Source: Variibacter sp.
GTDB lineage: Bacteria; Pseudomonadota; Alphaproteobacteria; Rhizobiales; Xanthobacteraceae
Direction: 5' to 3'
Length of the DNA stretch: 64,000 nucleotides
Assembly (NCBI GenBank): GCA_019689555.1
Contig: JADGHE010000007.1
Coordinates: forward strand, 17,362 to 81,361
Part shown: one piece after another, positions 8,658 through 16,910 of the stretch
Position numbering within the stretch: position 1 is the first letter of the stretch
Layout: each line of letters begins with the position of its first letter
Translations under genes and position numbers: made by a program
The notes under the pieces: model-generated
Databases searched by the model: none
Told to the model about the DNA's origin: nothing
What the model saw: the letters and a program-made list of their open reading frames with translations, nothing else

Positions 8658-9386
8658 TCAGTAGTGCCGGATCTGGAAGTAGCCGTCGTTGCTTCCGTAG
8701 GTGAAGCCCTGCTCATAGCGGGCGAGAAAGTCCGCGAACACCTCCGGATAACGCCGGCCGCCATCGGGATCGACGATGCCCATGCGCGTTCCCTCGGCGG
8801 TGCCGTCCCCGGAGATCGCATAGACGATGCGCGAGTGGCGGCCCGAAAAGTCGAGGTTCATGGTGCCGACCCAGAGCAGGCCATAGGCCCGCAGCATGTC
8901 GGCCCAGCGTTCGATCGTCGGGTTGGCCATGGGCTCGTGGCGCAGATTGGCCGCGCGCAGGAACGGCACGAACTCTCCCGGCGGCAGGGGCTGGTTGTTG
9001 TCGACCATCCTTGCGTATTTCTCGCCGATGCGCGCCACCGCCTCGCGAATGCCCATGGACGACTGCTCCCGCCAGCCGCGCATCATCGCATAGACCGTCG
9101 CCCAGCAGACGAGGGAGGTCGGCTGGGCGATCACGTCGACGATTCCCGGCACGACGTAATCGAGCGCCTGCGCCGGCGGAGGCGCCGGCCGCGGACTCGG
9201 ACCGGGGCGCGGGCCGGCCCCGTCCGGAACAAAGACGACGTCGCCCGGATAGATGAGGTTGGGATCGGGGCGGCGCGCGCGAAATCCCGCATTGTTCGGA
9301 TGATTGTAGATGGCCTGCCACGACGGCACGCCGAAACGCCGGGCAATGGCGCTCAGCGTATCTCCCCGCTGCACGGTGTACTGCAT
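8658..9386 (-). CDS. LysM domain fused to a papain-like cysteine peptidase
   Basis: The protein has 242 residues. An N-terminal LysM repeat (YTVQRGDTLSAIARRFGVP to LIYPGDVVFVP, residues 3-53) binds peptidoglycan or chitin-type glycans. A Pro-rich linker (55-73) follows, then a papain-like peptidase domain with the oxyanion Gln and nucleophile Cys in AQPTSLVCWATVYAMMRGW, a candidate His in SGRHSRIVYAISGDG and Asp in MGIVDPDGG. There is no signal peptide: LysM begins at residue 3, so export would need another route, such as a phage-tail- or secretion-apparatus-associated path (inference). It is a single gene with no apparent partner; the next gene upstream, a secreted unknown, is on the same strand. 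Catalytic assignment is from spacing only. Confidence 0.75.
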   Translation of the reverse strand: MQYTVQRGDTLSAIARRFGVPSWQAIYNHPNNAGFRARRPDPNLIYPGDVVFVPDGAGPRPGPSPRPAPPPAQALDYVVPGIVDVIAQPTSLVCWATVYAMMRGWREQSSMGIREAVARIGEKYARMVDNNQPLPPGEFVPFLRAANLRHEPMANPTIERWADMLRAYGLLWVGTMNLDFSGRHSRIVYAISGDGTAEGTRMGIVDPDGGRRYPEVFADFLARYEQGFTYGSNDGYFQIRHY

Positions 9387-9512
9387 CGCCGTCCCTCCGA
9401 CGACCGGTCGCCGTGGCGGGAAAGGGCCTGCCGCGCGCCACGGGCCCCAGGCTACACCGGCGCTGCATCGCCGGCCACTTCGCTTATTCGTCTCCGATCG
9501 GCCGCGAGAGGT

Positions 9513-10607
9513 TCATTTGCGCGCGGGCCGACGCTCGGCCAGGGTGTGAGGCCGGTCGCCCCGCGCATCCTCGTCGATGACGAAACAGGCGTAATAGCGC
9601 TCGGCGGGAATGCGCCGGCTCGTCGCGCACCGGTGAAACACGGCGAGATCGCGCTCGCTCTCGTAATAGAGATACGGCGCGATGAGATAGCGGACCTCCC
9701 CGTCGAAGGTGCTGCCGAACCGGTCGATCTTGCCCTTCAGATCGGGCTCGATCTCCAGGATGGCGCTGCGCAGCGATTCGCCTTCGATGAAGTTGTCGGG
9801 CAATTGGTCGAAGGGCCCGTCAAAGTAATTGTTCGCGCGCGCATTCGCCTCCAGGACCCCGATGAGGATTTTCCGCTCGCGACGATGGTCCCGGTAGAAA
9901 GCGAACCCCGTGCGCTGGCCGATGAGGATGCGATCGCCGACGCGCGAAGGCTTGAGTTCGTCGGGCACGGGCACGGTCTCGTCGAGCAGGTAGTGGAAGA
10001 GCTTGAGCCGCGAGTTGTAGACGAGGAAGAAGCGCATCGCCGATTCGTCGAACACCGGCCCGATGTACCGCTCGTCCGGCCCCAGCAGGCCGGGCGGCGG
10101 CGCGACGCCGGAGAGATCGTTCAGCTCGAAGACGACGCTCTTGCCGCGGAACGCAATCCGGTAGGCGAGCGGCCCCACCTTCTCTACCGTCACGCCGTCC
10201 GCCGCGCCGAGCAGCTTGTGAATTCCCTCGTCCTCGCCCGCCGCGCCCGCGCCCTCGACGCCATAGGCGAAGTGCACCTTGCCCTCGTCGCGCGTGCCGT
10301 TCTCCAGGCGGATATTGCCGCTGTAGGGCACGCCGCCCTGGTAGAAGCGGAAATAGTAGTAGTTCTCCGTCGGATAGACCTTGACGCGATCGGGCAGGCT
10401 GTCGAGCACGAAGGCGAACACCGCCATCGCGTCGCCCGGGTCGAGGTCGCTTCGCCGCGTGACCCGCTCGATGTATGACTGGTTCGTTTCGAGCCGCGGC
10501 GCATCCGCGGCGTTCTCCGCGGCCGCCGCGGCGAAAACGCAGGCGAGCCCGAGGAGGAGGGCACCGCCCGCCCGCCGCAAGGTGGAGAGCACGGAAGACA
10601 ATCGCAT
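9513..10607 (-). CDS. Secreted hypothetical protein, about 364 aa
   Basis: I do not recognise the family. Residues 1-30 form a signal peptide (RRAGGALLLGLACVFAAAAA). The mature part is rich in aromatic residues and beta-strand-like segments: KVYPTENYYYFRFYQGGVPYSG, cited here as ENYYYFRFYQGG, then FDESAMRFFLVYNSRLKLFH, GQRTGFAFYRDHR and EVRYLIAPYLYYESERD. There is a single C-terminal pair of Cys residues (HRCATS and YYACFV), possibly a disulfide. It is predicted to be periplasmic or secreted. The ATG at 10607 is chosen because the signal peptide starts there; the open frame upstream runs antisense to the glycosyltransferase gene and is a shadow. Confidence 0.7.
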   Translation of the reverse strand: MRLSSVLSTLRRAGGALLLGLACVFAAAAAENAADAPRLETNQSYIERVTRRSDLDPGDAMAVFAFVLDSLPDRVKVYPTENYYYFRFYQGGVPYSGNIRLENGTRDEGKVHFAYGVEGAGAAGEDEGIHKLLGAADGVTVEKVGPLAYRIAFRGKSVVFELNDLSGVAPPPGLLGPDERYIGPVFDESAMRFFLVYNSRLKLFHYLLDETVPVPDELKPSRVGDRILIGQRTGFAFYRDHRRERKILIGVLEANARANNYFDGPFDQLPDNFIEGESLRSAILEIEPDLKGKIDRFGSTFDGEVRYLIAPYLYYESERDLAVFHRCATSRRIPAERYYACFVIDEDARGDRPHTLAERRPARK

Positions 10608-10706
10608 CAAGCTACCTCGCTCGCGCACGGCAATCCCGCCCTGGCGTTTGCCGACAAGATTGGGTACCGAAAGCCCCTTCCGGCGACCTTCGACACCCCC
10701 GCACCC

Positions 10707-11858
10707 ATGGCAAGCCCGACGACCCAAATTATGGCAGGCCTCACGACCCCGGACCCGCAGCCTCCGGCGACGCAGCCGGCTCCCGAGCTCACCATCGTGG
10801 TGCCGACCTTCAACGAGCGCGCCAATGTGCCCATGGTGGTCGAGCGCGTGCGCAAGGCTCTCGCCGGTGTCGCCTGGGAGATTATTTTCGTCGACGACGA
10901 TTCGCCCGACGGCACCTCGGCGGTCGTCCGCGAGCTCGGTGCGCGGGACGCGCGCGTGCGCGGCATTCGCCGCGTCGGCCGCCGCGGCCTTGCCGGCGCC
11001 TGCATCGAGGGCATGCTCGCGAGCCAGGCCCGCTACATCGCCGTGATGGACGCCGATCTCCAGCACGACGAGCGCGCGCTCGTGGACATGCTGGAGCTTC
11101 TGCGCGCCGGCCAGCACGACCTGGTGATCGGCAGCCGCTACGTTTCGAACGGCAGCGCCGGCGGCCTGTCGCCGAAGCGGCTCGCCTCCAGCCGGCTCGC
11201 CGGCCTCCTCGCGCGCTGGCTTCTCGGGATTCCCGTCAGCGACCCCATGAGCGGCTTCTTCATGCTGCGCCGCGAGGTGCTCGACGAGACGGCGCCCCGG
11301 CTCGCCACGCAGGGCTTCAAAATTCTTGCGGACCTTCTCTCCTCGGCGGGAAGCAAGGTGCGCGTCGCCGAAATTCCCTACGACTTCCGGCCGCGCCTGC
11401 ACGGCACCAGCAAGCTCGACGCGCAGGTGGTGCTCGACTTTCTCGGCCTGCTCGCCGCGAAGGCAACGGGCAATGTCGTTCCCGTGCGGTTCGTAAGCTT
11501 CCTGCTCGTCGGCGCGACGGGCATCATTGTCCATCTCGCGGCCCTGAAGGCCGCGCTCGCGACGCTCGGCCTCGAATTCGGGGCGGCGCAGTCGCTCGCC
11601 ACCCTGGTCGCGATGACCAGCAACTTCTTCCTCAACAACGCCCTCACCTACCGCGATCAGCGCCTCACCGGCCTTGCCGCGCTCAAGGGGCTCGCCGCGT
11701 TCTACGCCATCTGCGCCGTCGGCGCCGTGAGCAACATCGGTGTGGCGACGTGGCTCTACAGCAACGAGCCGATCTGGTGGCTGGCGGGTCTGTCGGGTTC
11801 GGTGGTCGGCGCGGTGTGGAACTACACGCTGTCGAGCGCCCTGGTGTGGCGAAGGTAA
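10707..11858 (+). CDS. GT2 dolichol-phosphate-mannose-synthase-like domain fused to GtrA membrane domain
   Basis: The protein has 383 residues. The N-terminal GT-A domain of the DPM1/polyprenyl-phosphate glycosyltransferase type shows IVVPTFNERANVPMVVERV, the FVDDDSPDGT donor motif, VMDADLQHDE (metal-binding DxD) and SDPMSGFFMLRR. The C-terminal GtrA-like domain (about residues 255-380) has four membrane helices with the signature SNFFLNNALTYRDQR. Such proteins load a sugar from GDP- or UDP-sugar onto undecaprenyl phosphate; GtrA domains help flip the lipid-linked sugar. The cytoplasmic catalytic domain is anchored by the C-terminus. It is divergent from the secreted unknown gene (99 bp gap) and no acceptor-modifying glycosyltransferase is adjacent. 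Confidence 0.88.
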   Translation: MASPTTQIMAGLTTPDPQPPATQPAPELTIVVPTFNERANVPMVVERVRKALAGVAWEIIFVDDDSPDGTSAVVRELGARDARVRGIRRVGRRGLAGACIEGMLASQARYIAVMDADLQHDERALVDMLELLRAGQHDLVIGSRYVSNGSAGGLSPKRLASSRLAGLLARWLLGIPVSDPMSGFFMLRREVLDETAPRLATQGFKILADLLSSAGSKVRVAEIPYDFRPRLHGTSKLDAQVVLDFLGLLAAKATGNVVPVRFVSFLLVGATGIIVHLAALKAALATLGLEFGAAQSLATLVAMTSNFFLNNALTYRDQRLTGLAALKGLAAFYAICAVGAVSNIGVATWLYSNEPIWWLAGLSGSVVGAVWNYTLSSALVWRR

Positions 11859-11919
11859 GGAAGCGCGGCATCCGGCCCACGGGGCTGCGCGCCTTGCGGA
11901 CGCCGCCGCCTGCCGGAGG

Positions 11920-13104
11920 CTAACCGGGAAACGGCGTCGCGATCTCGCCGGACTTGAATTCGTCCGGATAGAGAATGACCTGTCGGCCCGGCCGCATGAA
12001 CTGGTCGATCCCGTCGTCCGTCACGTTGCGGTACTGCACCCAGATGATGCGCGAGCGCTCCCATTCGCCCTGCGGGCCGAACCTGATGTCGCCGACGACG
12101 GTCTTGAACGTCGCCTGGTGCATGTAGCGGGCGAGCGCCGCCTGATCGATCGCGCCGACGGTTTCGACCGCCTGCTGCAGCACTTCCATTTGTGCATAGG
12201 CGAACGGCGGGACGTAAAGGCCGAGGGCGTCCGTGCCGGCCTCGGCCGCACGCGCCCGATAGCGCGCGAGGAAGCGCTCGATGCCGGGGAAATTCATGGT
12301 CGGCTCGGGCGAATAGATGTCGTGCGCCACGATGCCGTTGAGCCGCGAGCCGAGCTTCGCCTTGACGGCGGCGAGCTGGACGCCCGTCATCTTGCCGCCG
12401 ACCATCCTCGCCTCGAGGCCGACCGCGCGCGCGGCATTCACCAGCCGTACGCAATCCGTCGGGTAAAGGGAGAAGAACACGATGTCGGGTTCCGCGGCCT
12501 GCAGCCGGCGCATCAGCGGCGCGGGGTCCTCAACATCCTTCGGACACACCTCGTCGAAGACGATGCGGAAGCCGTGCGCGGCGGCCGTCTCGCGCGCGCC
12601 GGTCATGATCATGGCCTGGTTGGCGTCGTCGCCGCGCAACAGCGCGAGCGTCTGCGGCTTCGGGCGCAGCGTCGCGGCGATGTCCATGAAACCCTTGGAC
12701 ATGGCAAGGCGCGCATTCGGGCCGGTCGGCAGCAATTGGAAGTAGCGGTCGTAGTTCAGCTTCTCGTTGATGGCCGTGCCGTGCACGCCGATGAACAGCT
12801 TCTGGCGTTCCGCGGCGACCGGCAGGGCCGCGCTCTGGTTGGTGTTGCCGTAGCCGCCGAGGACGAGGTCGACCTTGTCCTCGTCGATGAGTTTTGCATA
12901 GAGCCCCGGTACGATCGCGGGGTCGTTGCCGTCGTCATAGTGCACGAATTCGACGGGTCGCCCGAGCAGGCCGCCGCGCGCGTTGATCTCCTCGCGCCAG
13001 ATCTGATGCGAAAGCCAGGCGGCCTTGCCGCTCTCCGCCTGCTCGCCCGAAAGGTCCGAGCTGTACCCGATGCGGATTGGCTTGCCCGCCGACGCGCTGG
13101 TCAT
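11920..13104 (-). CDS. HAAT-type ABC substrate-binding protein without signal peptide
   Basis: A 394-residue type-I periplasmic-binding-fold protein of the urea/amide/branched-chain amino-acid group: PIRIGYSSDLSG, EEINARGGLLGRPVEFVHYD, VDLVLGGYGN and the late VVGDIRFGPQGEW. Unusually, the protein starts directly with the mature fold and has no signal peptide or lipobox. The codon two before the ATG is an in-frame TGA, so a longer start is excluded. It is either a cytoplasmic sensor, AmiC-like, or exported by another means (inference; I recall similar signal-less relatives in Bradyrhizobium). It ends the operon that begins at 15780, behind the ThDP enzyme, and may sense that pathway's substrate. 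Confidence 0.82.
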   Translation of the reverse strand: MTSASAGKPIRIGYSSDLSGEQAESGKAAWLSHQIWREEINARGGLLGRPVEFVHYDDGNDPAIVPGLYAKLIDEDKVDLVLGGYGNTNQSAALPVAAERQKLFIGVHGTAINEKLNYDRYFQLLPTGPNARLAMSKGFMDIAATLRPKPQTLALLRGDDANQAMIMTGARETAAAHGFRIVFDEVCPKDVEDPAPLMRRLQAAEPDIVFFSLYPTDCVRLVNAARAVGLEARMVGGKMTGVQLAAVKAKLGSRLNGIVAHDIYSPEPTMNFPGIERFLARYRARAAEAGTDALGLYVPPFAYAQMEVLQQAVETVGAIDQAALARYMHQATFKTVVGDIRFGPQGEWERSRIIWVQYRNVTDDGIDQFMRPGRQVILYPDEFKSGEIATPFPG

Positions 13105-13207
13105 CGTTCACTCCGTTCAAGCATTGGCAAAACATGGCGTACAAGATCGCGAGGACGCGCGCGCACGCGGTCGCGGTCCGGCTCCCGGCCGCGGCTCCCG
13201 CTGCACC

Positions 13208-14944
13208 TCACGCAACGCGGTCGCCCTTCTTGATCTGCACGGTGCGGCTGTCGGCCGCCGGCAGCATGTGGGCCGGGTCGCGCGTCACCACCACGTCGAT
13301 GACGGTCGGCACGTCGCGTTCGTTGATGCCCGTGCGGATTGCGTCGGCCAGCCTGTCGGGGTCCTGCACGCGGATGCCGCGACAGCCCATCGCCTCGGCG
13401 ATCTTGGCGTAGTTCATCTCGACCAGATCGCTCGACTGATAGCGCTGGCCGTACATCGCGTGCTGCAGCGCCTTGACGTAGCCGGACGCCGCATTGTTGA
13501 CGACGATCACCGTCGCGTTGGCGCCGCAGCGCCGGGCGGTCTCGAGCTCGCCGAGCGCCATGTTGAATCCGCCGTCTCCGCAGACCGCGACCACCGGCGT
13601 GCGCGGGGCCGCGAGCGAGGCCCCGATCGCGCCCGGAAGACCGTAGCCGATCGCGGCGAGGCCGCGGTCGGCGATGTAGCGCCGGCCGCTCGCCTTGGTG
13701 TCGTAGAGCAGGCCCGTCCAGTGCGCCGCGAAGCCGCCATCCGCGATCAGAATGCTGTCGGCCGGCATCACGTTGTTGAGCTCGTGGACCAGCCGCGCGA
13801 CGTTGATCGGCCGCTCCTTCGACGTGAGCCGCGGTGTCGCCTCCTGTCGCCATTGGGCCATGCGGGGGCCAAGCTCGGCGACATAATCGGCGTGCGCGGC
13901 CTTCATCCGCTTGGCGTCGGCGTGCAGGGCTTCGCCGAGATCGCGCAGGCCCTCGCGCGCGTCGCCCCAGAGCGCGACCGCCGCCGGCGCGGTGCGACCG
14001 AACTCCTCCGCCGCGATGTCGAGGTGGATGATCGGAACATTGGCGGGCAGCAGCGCATAGCGCTTCGTCGCGATCTCTCCGAGTTTGCAGCCGACGACGA
14101 GCAGCAGGTCCGCGCTCGCGATGAGGTCGTTGGCGATGCGCGAGTAGCGGCCGAAGAGGCCGGCGGACAGCGGATGCGTGCAAGCGATGGCGCCCTTTCC
14201 GCTCATCGTATGGGCGACGGGAATGGCGCAGTCCTCGGCGAGCGCGCGCAGCGCGTCGTAGGCGCCCGAGAGATGGACGCCCCCGCCCACCAGCACCAGC
14301 GGACGCTTGGCGGCGGCGAGCAGCCGGGCCGCCCGCTCGATGTCGTCGCGCGCGGGCCGCGTGCGGCGCGCGGGCGCGGCGACCGTCGCCTCGTCGATGT
14401 AGAAGTCGCCGGCGGCGAAGGTGTGCTCGCCGTGCGCCACATCCTCCGGCACGTCGAGCAGCACGGGACCGGGGCGCCCCGAGGTCGCGACCGCGAAGGC
14501 GCGGCGCACCAGCTCGGGAATGCGGCTCGGCATCTCGATGCGGATCAGCTCCTTGACGGCAGGCCGCAGGATTTCCGTCTGCAGGCACTCCTGCGTCATG
14601 TTCTTGTTCGCGTGCAGGCGGTTCGCGTCGCCCGTCAGCACCACCATCGGGGTGCCGGCGTTGAGCGATTCGACGAGGCCGGTGACCAGGTTGGTCGCGC
14701 CGGGACCGAGCGTTCCGTCGCAGATGCCGGGCCGGTTGGTCACGCGCGCATAGGCGTCGGCTGCGAAAGCACCGACGCGCTCGTCGTTGATGAGGAAGTG
14801 ACGCAGCTCGAGCTGGGCGACCGCATCATAGAAGGGCAGGAGCTGGAACCCGCCCATTCCGAACATCGGGCCTGCGCCCGCGATTTTGAGCATCTCGGCG
14901 ATCGCGCGGCCGCCGTTCATCGTGCCTTCCGGCTTCTGCGTCAT
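13208..14944 (-). CDS. Thiamine-diphosphate-dependent enzyme (acetolactate synthase/benzoylformate decarboxylase superfamily)
   Basis: The protein has 578 residues with the three-domain POX/AHAS architecture. The N-terminal PYR domain has the catalytic Glu in INDERVGAFAADAYARVT and GTLGPGATNLVTGL. The central domain has RPLVLVGGGVH. The C-terminal PP domain has the ThDP/Mg motif beginning VCGDGGFNMALGELETA and closing with VIVVNN. Members decarboxylate or ligate 2-oxo acids in the cytoplasm. No acetolactate-synthase regulatory subunit is adjacent, so it is a catabolic 2-oxoacid enzyme rather than a housekeeping IlvB (inference). The ATG at 14944 lies 11 bp after the upstream unknown gene, indicating one operon; an ATG at 14920 is an alternative start. 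Confidence 0.88.
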   Translation of the reverse strand: MTQKPEGTMNGGRAIAEMLKIAGAGPMFGMGGFQLLPFYDAVAQLELRHFLINDERVGAFAADAYARVTNRPGICDGTLGPGATNLVTGLVESLNAGTPMVVLTGDANRLHANKNMTQECLQTEILRPAVKELIRIEMPSRIPELVRRAFAVATSGRPGPVLLDVPEDVAHGEHTFAAGDFYIDEATVAAPARRTRPARDDIERAARLLAAAKRPLVLVGGGVHLSGAYDALRALAEDCAIPVAHTMSGKGAIACTHPLSAGLFGRYSRIANDLIASADLLLVVGCKLGEIATKRYALLPANVPIIHLDIAAEEFGRTAPAAVALWGDAREGLRDLGEALHADAKRMKAAHADYVAELGPRMAQWRQEATPRLTSKERPINVARLVHELNNVMPADSILIADGGFAAHWTGLLYDTKASGRRYIADRGLAAIGYGLPGAIGASLAAPRTPVVAVCGDGGFNMALGELETARRCGANATVIVVNNAASGYVKALQHAMYGQRYQSSDLVEMNYAKIAEAMGCRGIRVQDPDRLADAIRTGINERDVPTVIDVVVTRDPAHMLPAADSRTVQIKKGDRVA

Positions 14945-14955
14945 CGTGCCTGTCC

Positions 14956-15780
14956 TCAATCCCTGGTGTTCGCCGCGGATGCGATGATGGCGTCCGCAAA
15001 CTCCGCAACCGTCATGCCGACCGACGCCCCCGCGGCGCGGGCGCACGCATTGACGACCGAAAGGCGGCCCGTGTCCCAGATCGAGCGGGCATCCCCGATA
15101 CGCGCCGTGGCGGCCGCGACCGTGGCGGCGGGGATGCCGCGGCTGTCGAGCGCCGGAAGACGGGTCGTGCCCGCGCGGTCGATGCCGATGCCGGCGTCGT
15201 GATATACCGCGGCGCGCGCGGCGACGCGCAGCGCATATTCCGGGCGGCCGCCGAGCAGGCCGCCGTGCGAGCCGGTGACCACGATGTGGCCGACATCCTC
15301 CGGCCGCACCAGCGCCGCCGAATCGAGACCCCACACCCGCACCGGTCCGTCGCGCAACAGAAATCGACTCTCCTCGTACCGCGGCGGCGAGCGGTCCGAC
15401 GGAGAGGCCGCGCGCAACATCTGCGCCGCCTCGGCGCAGGGCTGGCCGATGTGGCAGCCCAGCGCAGCCGCCGTCCGGTTGACGGCCGTGAGAACGCCGC
15501 GGCGCATCATGTCGGCACCGTCGCCGATGCGCGCCGTATCGTGGCCGACCGCGGCGGCGGCGAGTTCGAGCTCGTCGAGATAGTCGAGGCCCGCGATCCC
15601 GGCATCGTCGCGCCCGCGCCCCGCATCGTTGAGGATCACGGCGCGCGCCCCGTCGCGCGCGGCGACATAGGCGGCATAGAGTCCCCCATGCGACCCGGAC
15701 ACCACCACACGGCCGCGGTCGGCCGCAGTGAGCTGCGTGATGCTGTCGCAGATGACGATGTCGGGATCGACCGCGCTCAT
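14956..15780 (-). CDS. Unknown protein with an internal SHGG-type duplication
   Basis: The protein has 274 residues and an unknown function. It consists of two tandem copies of a roughly 120-residue module. Copy 1 runs from VVVSGSHGGLYAAY through ILNDAGRGRDDAG and TARIGDG to LTAVNRTAAALG; copy 2 runs from IVVTGSHGGLLGG through VYHDAGIGIDRAG and TARIGDA to LSVVNACARAAG. Each copy shares SGSHGG, DAG.G.D.AG and TARIGD in the same order. There is no signal peptide, so it is probably cytoplasmic. It is the first gene of the operon with the ThDP enzyme (11 bp apart), facing the IclR regulator, which suggests an enzyme acting before or after the decarboxylase. The ATG at 15780 is used; a GTG at 15795 is possible. 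Confidence 0.7.
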   Translation of the reverse strand: MSAVDPDIVICDSITQLTAADRGRVVVSGSHGGLYAAYVAARDGARAVILNDAGRGRDDAGIAGLDYLDELELAAAAVGHDTARIGDGADMMRRGVLTAVNRTAAALGCHIGQPCAEAAQMLRAASPSDRSPPRYEESRFLLRDGPVRVWGLDSAALVRPEDVGHIVVTGSHGGLLGGRPEYALRVAARAAVYHDAGIGIDRAGTTRLPALDSRGIPAATVAAATARIGDARSIWDTGRLSVVNACARAAGASVGMTVAEFADAIIASAANTRD

Positions 15781-15915
15781 GATGGATGAAGACACCCCCG
15801 GACCGTGCAGGCGCCGCGCCGGACCTTCTTGCCGGCCATCGGAAAAACGGCCCGCACGCGTCCGCGGCCGGAACGGACGGTACGACGATATTCGTATCGA
15901 ATGTTCCGATCAATG

Positions 15916-15928
15916 GAAATTGCGTTTC
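15916..15928. promoter_or_regulatory. Candidate IclR operator 1
   Basis: An imperfect dyad, GAAATTGCGTTTC, in the gap between the ThDP operon and the divergent IclR gene. It resembles the second site at 15987-16000 and sits nearer the ThDP operon promoter. IclR-family operators are short GAAA...TTTC-type palindromes. Binding is inferred from position and symmetry only. Confidence 0.35.
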
Positions 15929-15986
15929 ATCAATGTTGATATCGCGGCTGCACTGCCGTTATGATCCGACCAATGCCTTCAGAAAT

Positions 15987-16000
15987 GAAACTCGCGTTTC
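15987..16000. promoter_or_regulatory. Candidate IclR operator 2
   Basis: A perfect 5-bp inverted repeat with a four-base centre, GAAACTCGCGTTTC, 40 bp before the IclR start codon. It is well placed for autoregulation. It shares GAAA and CGTTTC with the site at 15916-15928. Confidence 0.4.
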
Positions 16001-16039
16001 GATATTTAGCGAAGACGCCTTCAAGGAGACCTAGCCGCC

Positions 16040-16870
16040 GTGACCTCCGAACCCGCCTTCGGCCAAGGCATTGAGCGCACGGCCGCGGTGCTGCGGGCGC
16101 TGAGCAAGCACAGCCGCTCCGGCGCGAGACTCACGGAAATCGCGATGGCGACGGGCCTGAGCAAGTCGACGGTGCACCGCCTCCTCAACGGGCTCATGCA
16201 TGTCGGCTTCGTCGAGCACGACGAGGCCACCGGGCTGTTTCACCTCGGCTTCGACCTGTTCGTCATCGGCGCCGCCGCCGCAAACCGCTACGGCCTCGTC
16301 GACATCGCGCGCCCGAGCCTCGTGCGGCTCGAAAAGCGGACGAACGACACCGTCTTTCTCTCCGTGGCCTCGGGCACCGAAGCGATCTGCATCGACCGCG
16401 TGGAAGGCAGCTTCCCCATCAAGGTTCTCACCCTCAATGTCGGCGACCGCCGCCCCCTGGGCGTGGGCGCCGGAAGCCTCGCCCTGCTCGCCTTCCTGCC
16501 GGACGCCGAGATCGAGCAGATCATCGAGAGCAACGCGCCGCGGCTCGCGGCCTATCCCAACTACAGCCCCTCGCTGCTGTTCGAAATGGTCGAGGCGTCG
16601 CGCCGCCAGGGCTACACTTTGAACGACGGCCACGTGCTGCCCGACATGTTCGCCGTCGGCGTGCCCGTCATGGGCCGCAACAACCGGCCCGTCGCCGCGC
16701 TGAGCATCGCCGCCGTTCGCGGGCGCATGCAGGGCGAGCGCCGCGCGAATCTCGTCGGCTGGCTGCGCGCCGAGGCGCGGGCCCTCGAGGAGCGCATCGC
16801 GACCCTGACCGAAGGCTTGAGCGACAGCGAGGCCTCGCGCTTCGGCCACCCCGACTACGCCCGCCGTTGA
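16040..16870 (+). CDS. IclR family transcriptional regulator
   Basis: The protein has 276 residues. The N-terminal winged helix (IERTAAVLRALSKHS, LTEIAMATGLSKSTVHRLLN, residues 9-60) is followed by the IclR effector domain (RPSLVRLEKRTNDTVFLSV, GVGAGSLALLAFLPDAEIE, AVGVPVMGRNNRPVAALSIA). It binds DNA as a dimer/tetramer and senses small carboxylates or aromatics. The start is GTG at 16040 with AAGGAGA at 16023-16029. It is divergent from the ThDP operon and lies 40 bp ahead of the E1 alpha gene on the same strand, so it probably controls both (inference). The dyads at 15916-15928 and 15987-16000 are candidate operators. Confidence 0.93.
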   Translation: MTSEPAFGQGIERTAAVLRALSKHSRSGARLTEIAMATGLSKSTVHRLLNGLMHVGFVEHDEATGLFHLGFDLFVIGAAAANRYGLVDIARPSLVRLEKRTNDTVFLSVASGTEAICIDRVEGSFPIKVLTLNVGDRRPLGVGAGSLALLAFLPDAEIEQIIESNAPRLAAYPNYSPSLLFEMVEASRRQGYTLNDGHVLPDMFAVGVPVMGRNNRPVAALSIAAVRGRMQGERRANLVGWLRAEARALEERIATLTEGLSDSEASRFGHPDYARR

Positions 16871-16910
16871 GGCCACCAGACCGCTTTCTCGTTTCCGCCA
16901 GGAGGTTTCA

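Noticed and set aside
8664..10478. A 604-codon plus-strand frame across the LysM-peptidase and secreted-protein genes
   Set aside because: It is complementary to two well-supported minus-strand genes and its translation has no recognisable domain.
10608..11534. A 309-codon N-terminal extension of the secreted hypothetical protein
   Set aside because: It runs antisense through the GT2-GtrA gene; the real protein begins at a clear signal peptide at 10607.
14945..15913. A 323-codon extension of the ThDP enzyme
   Set aside because: It overlaps the SHGG gene in another frame and has Arg/Gly-rich translation; the conserved fold starts after the ATG at 14944.
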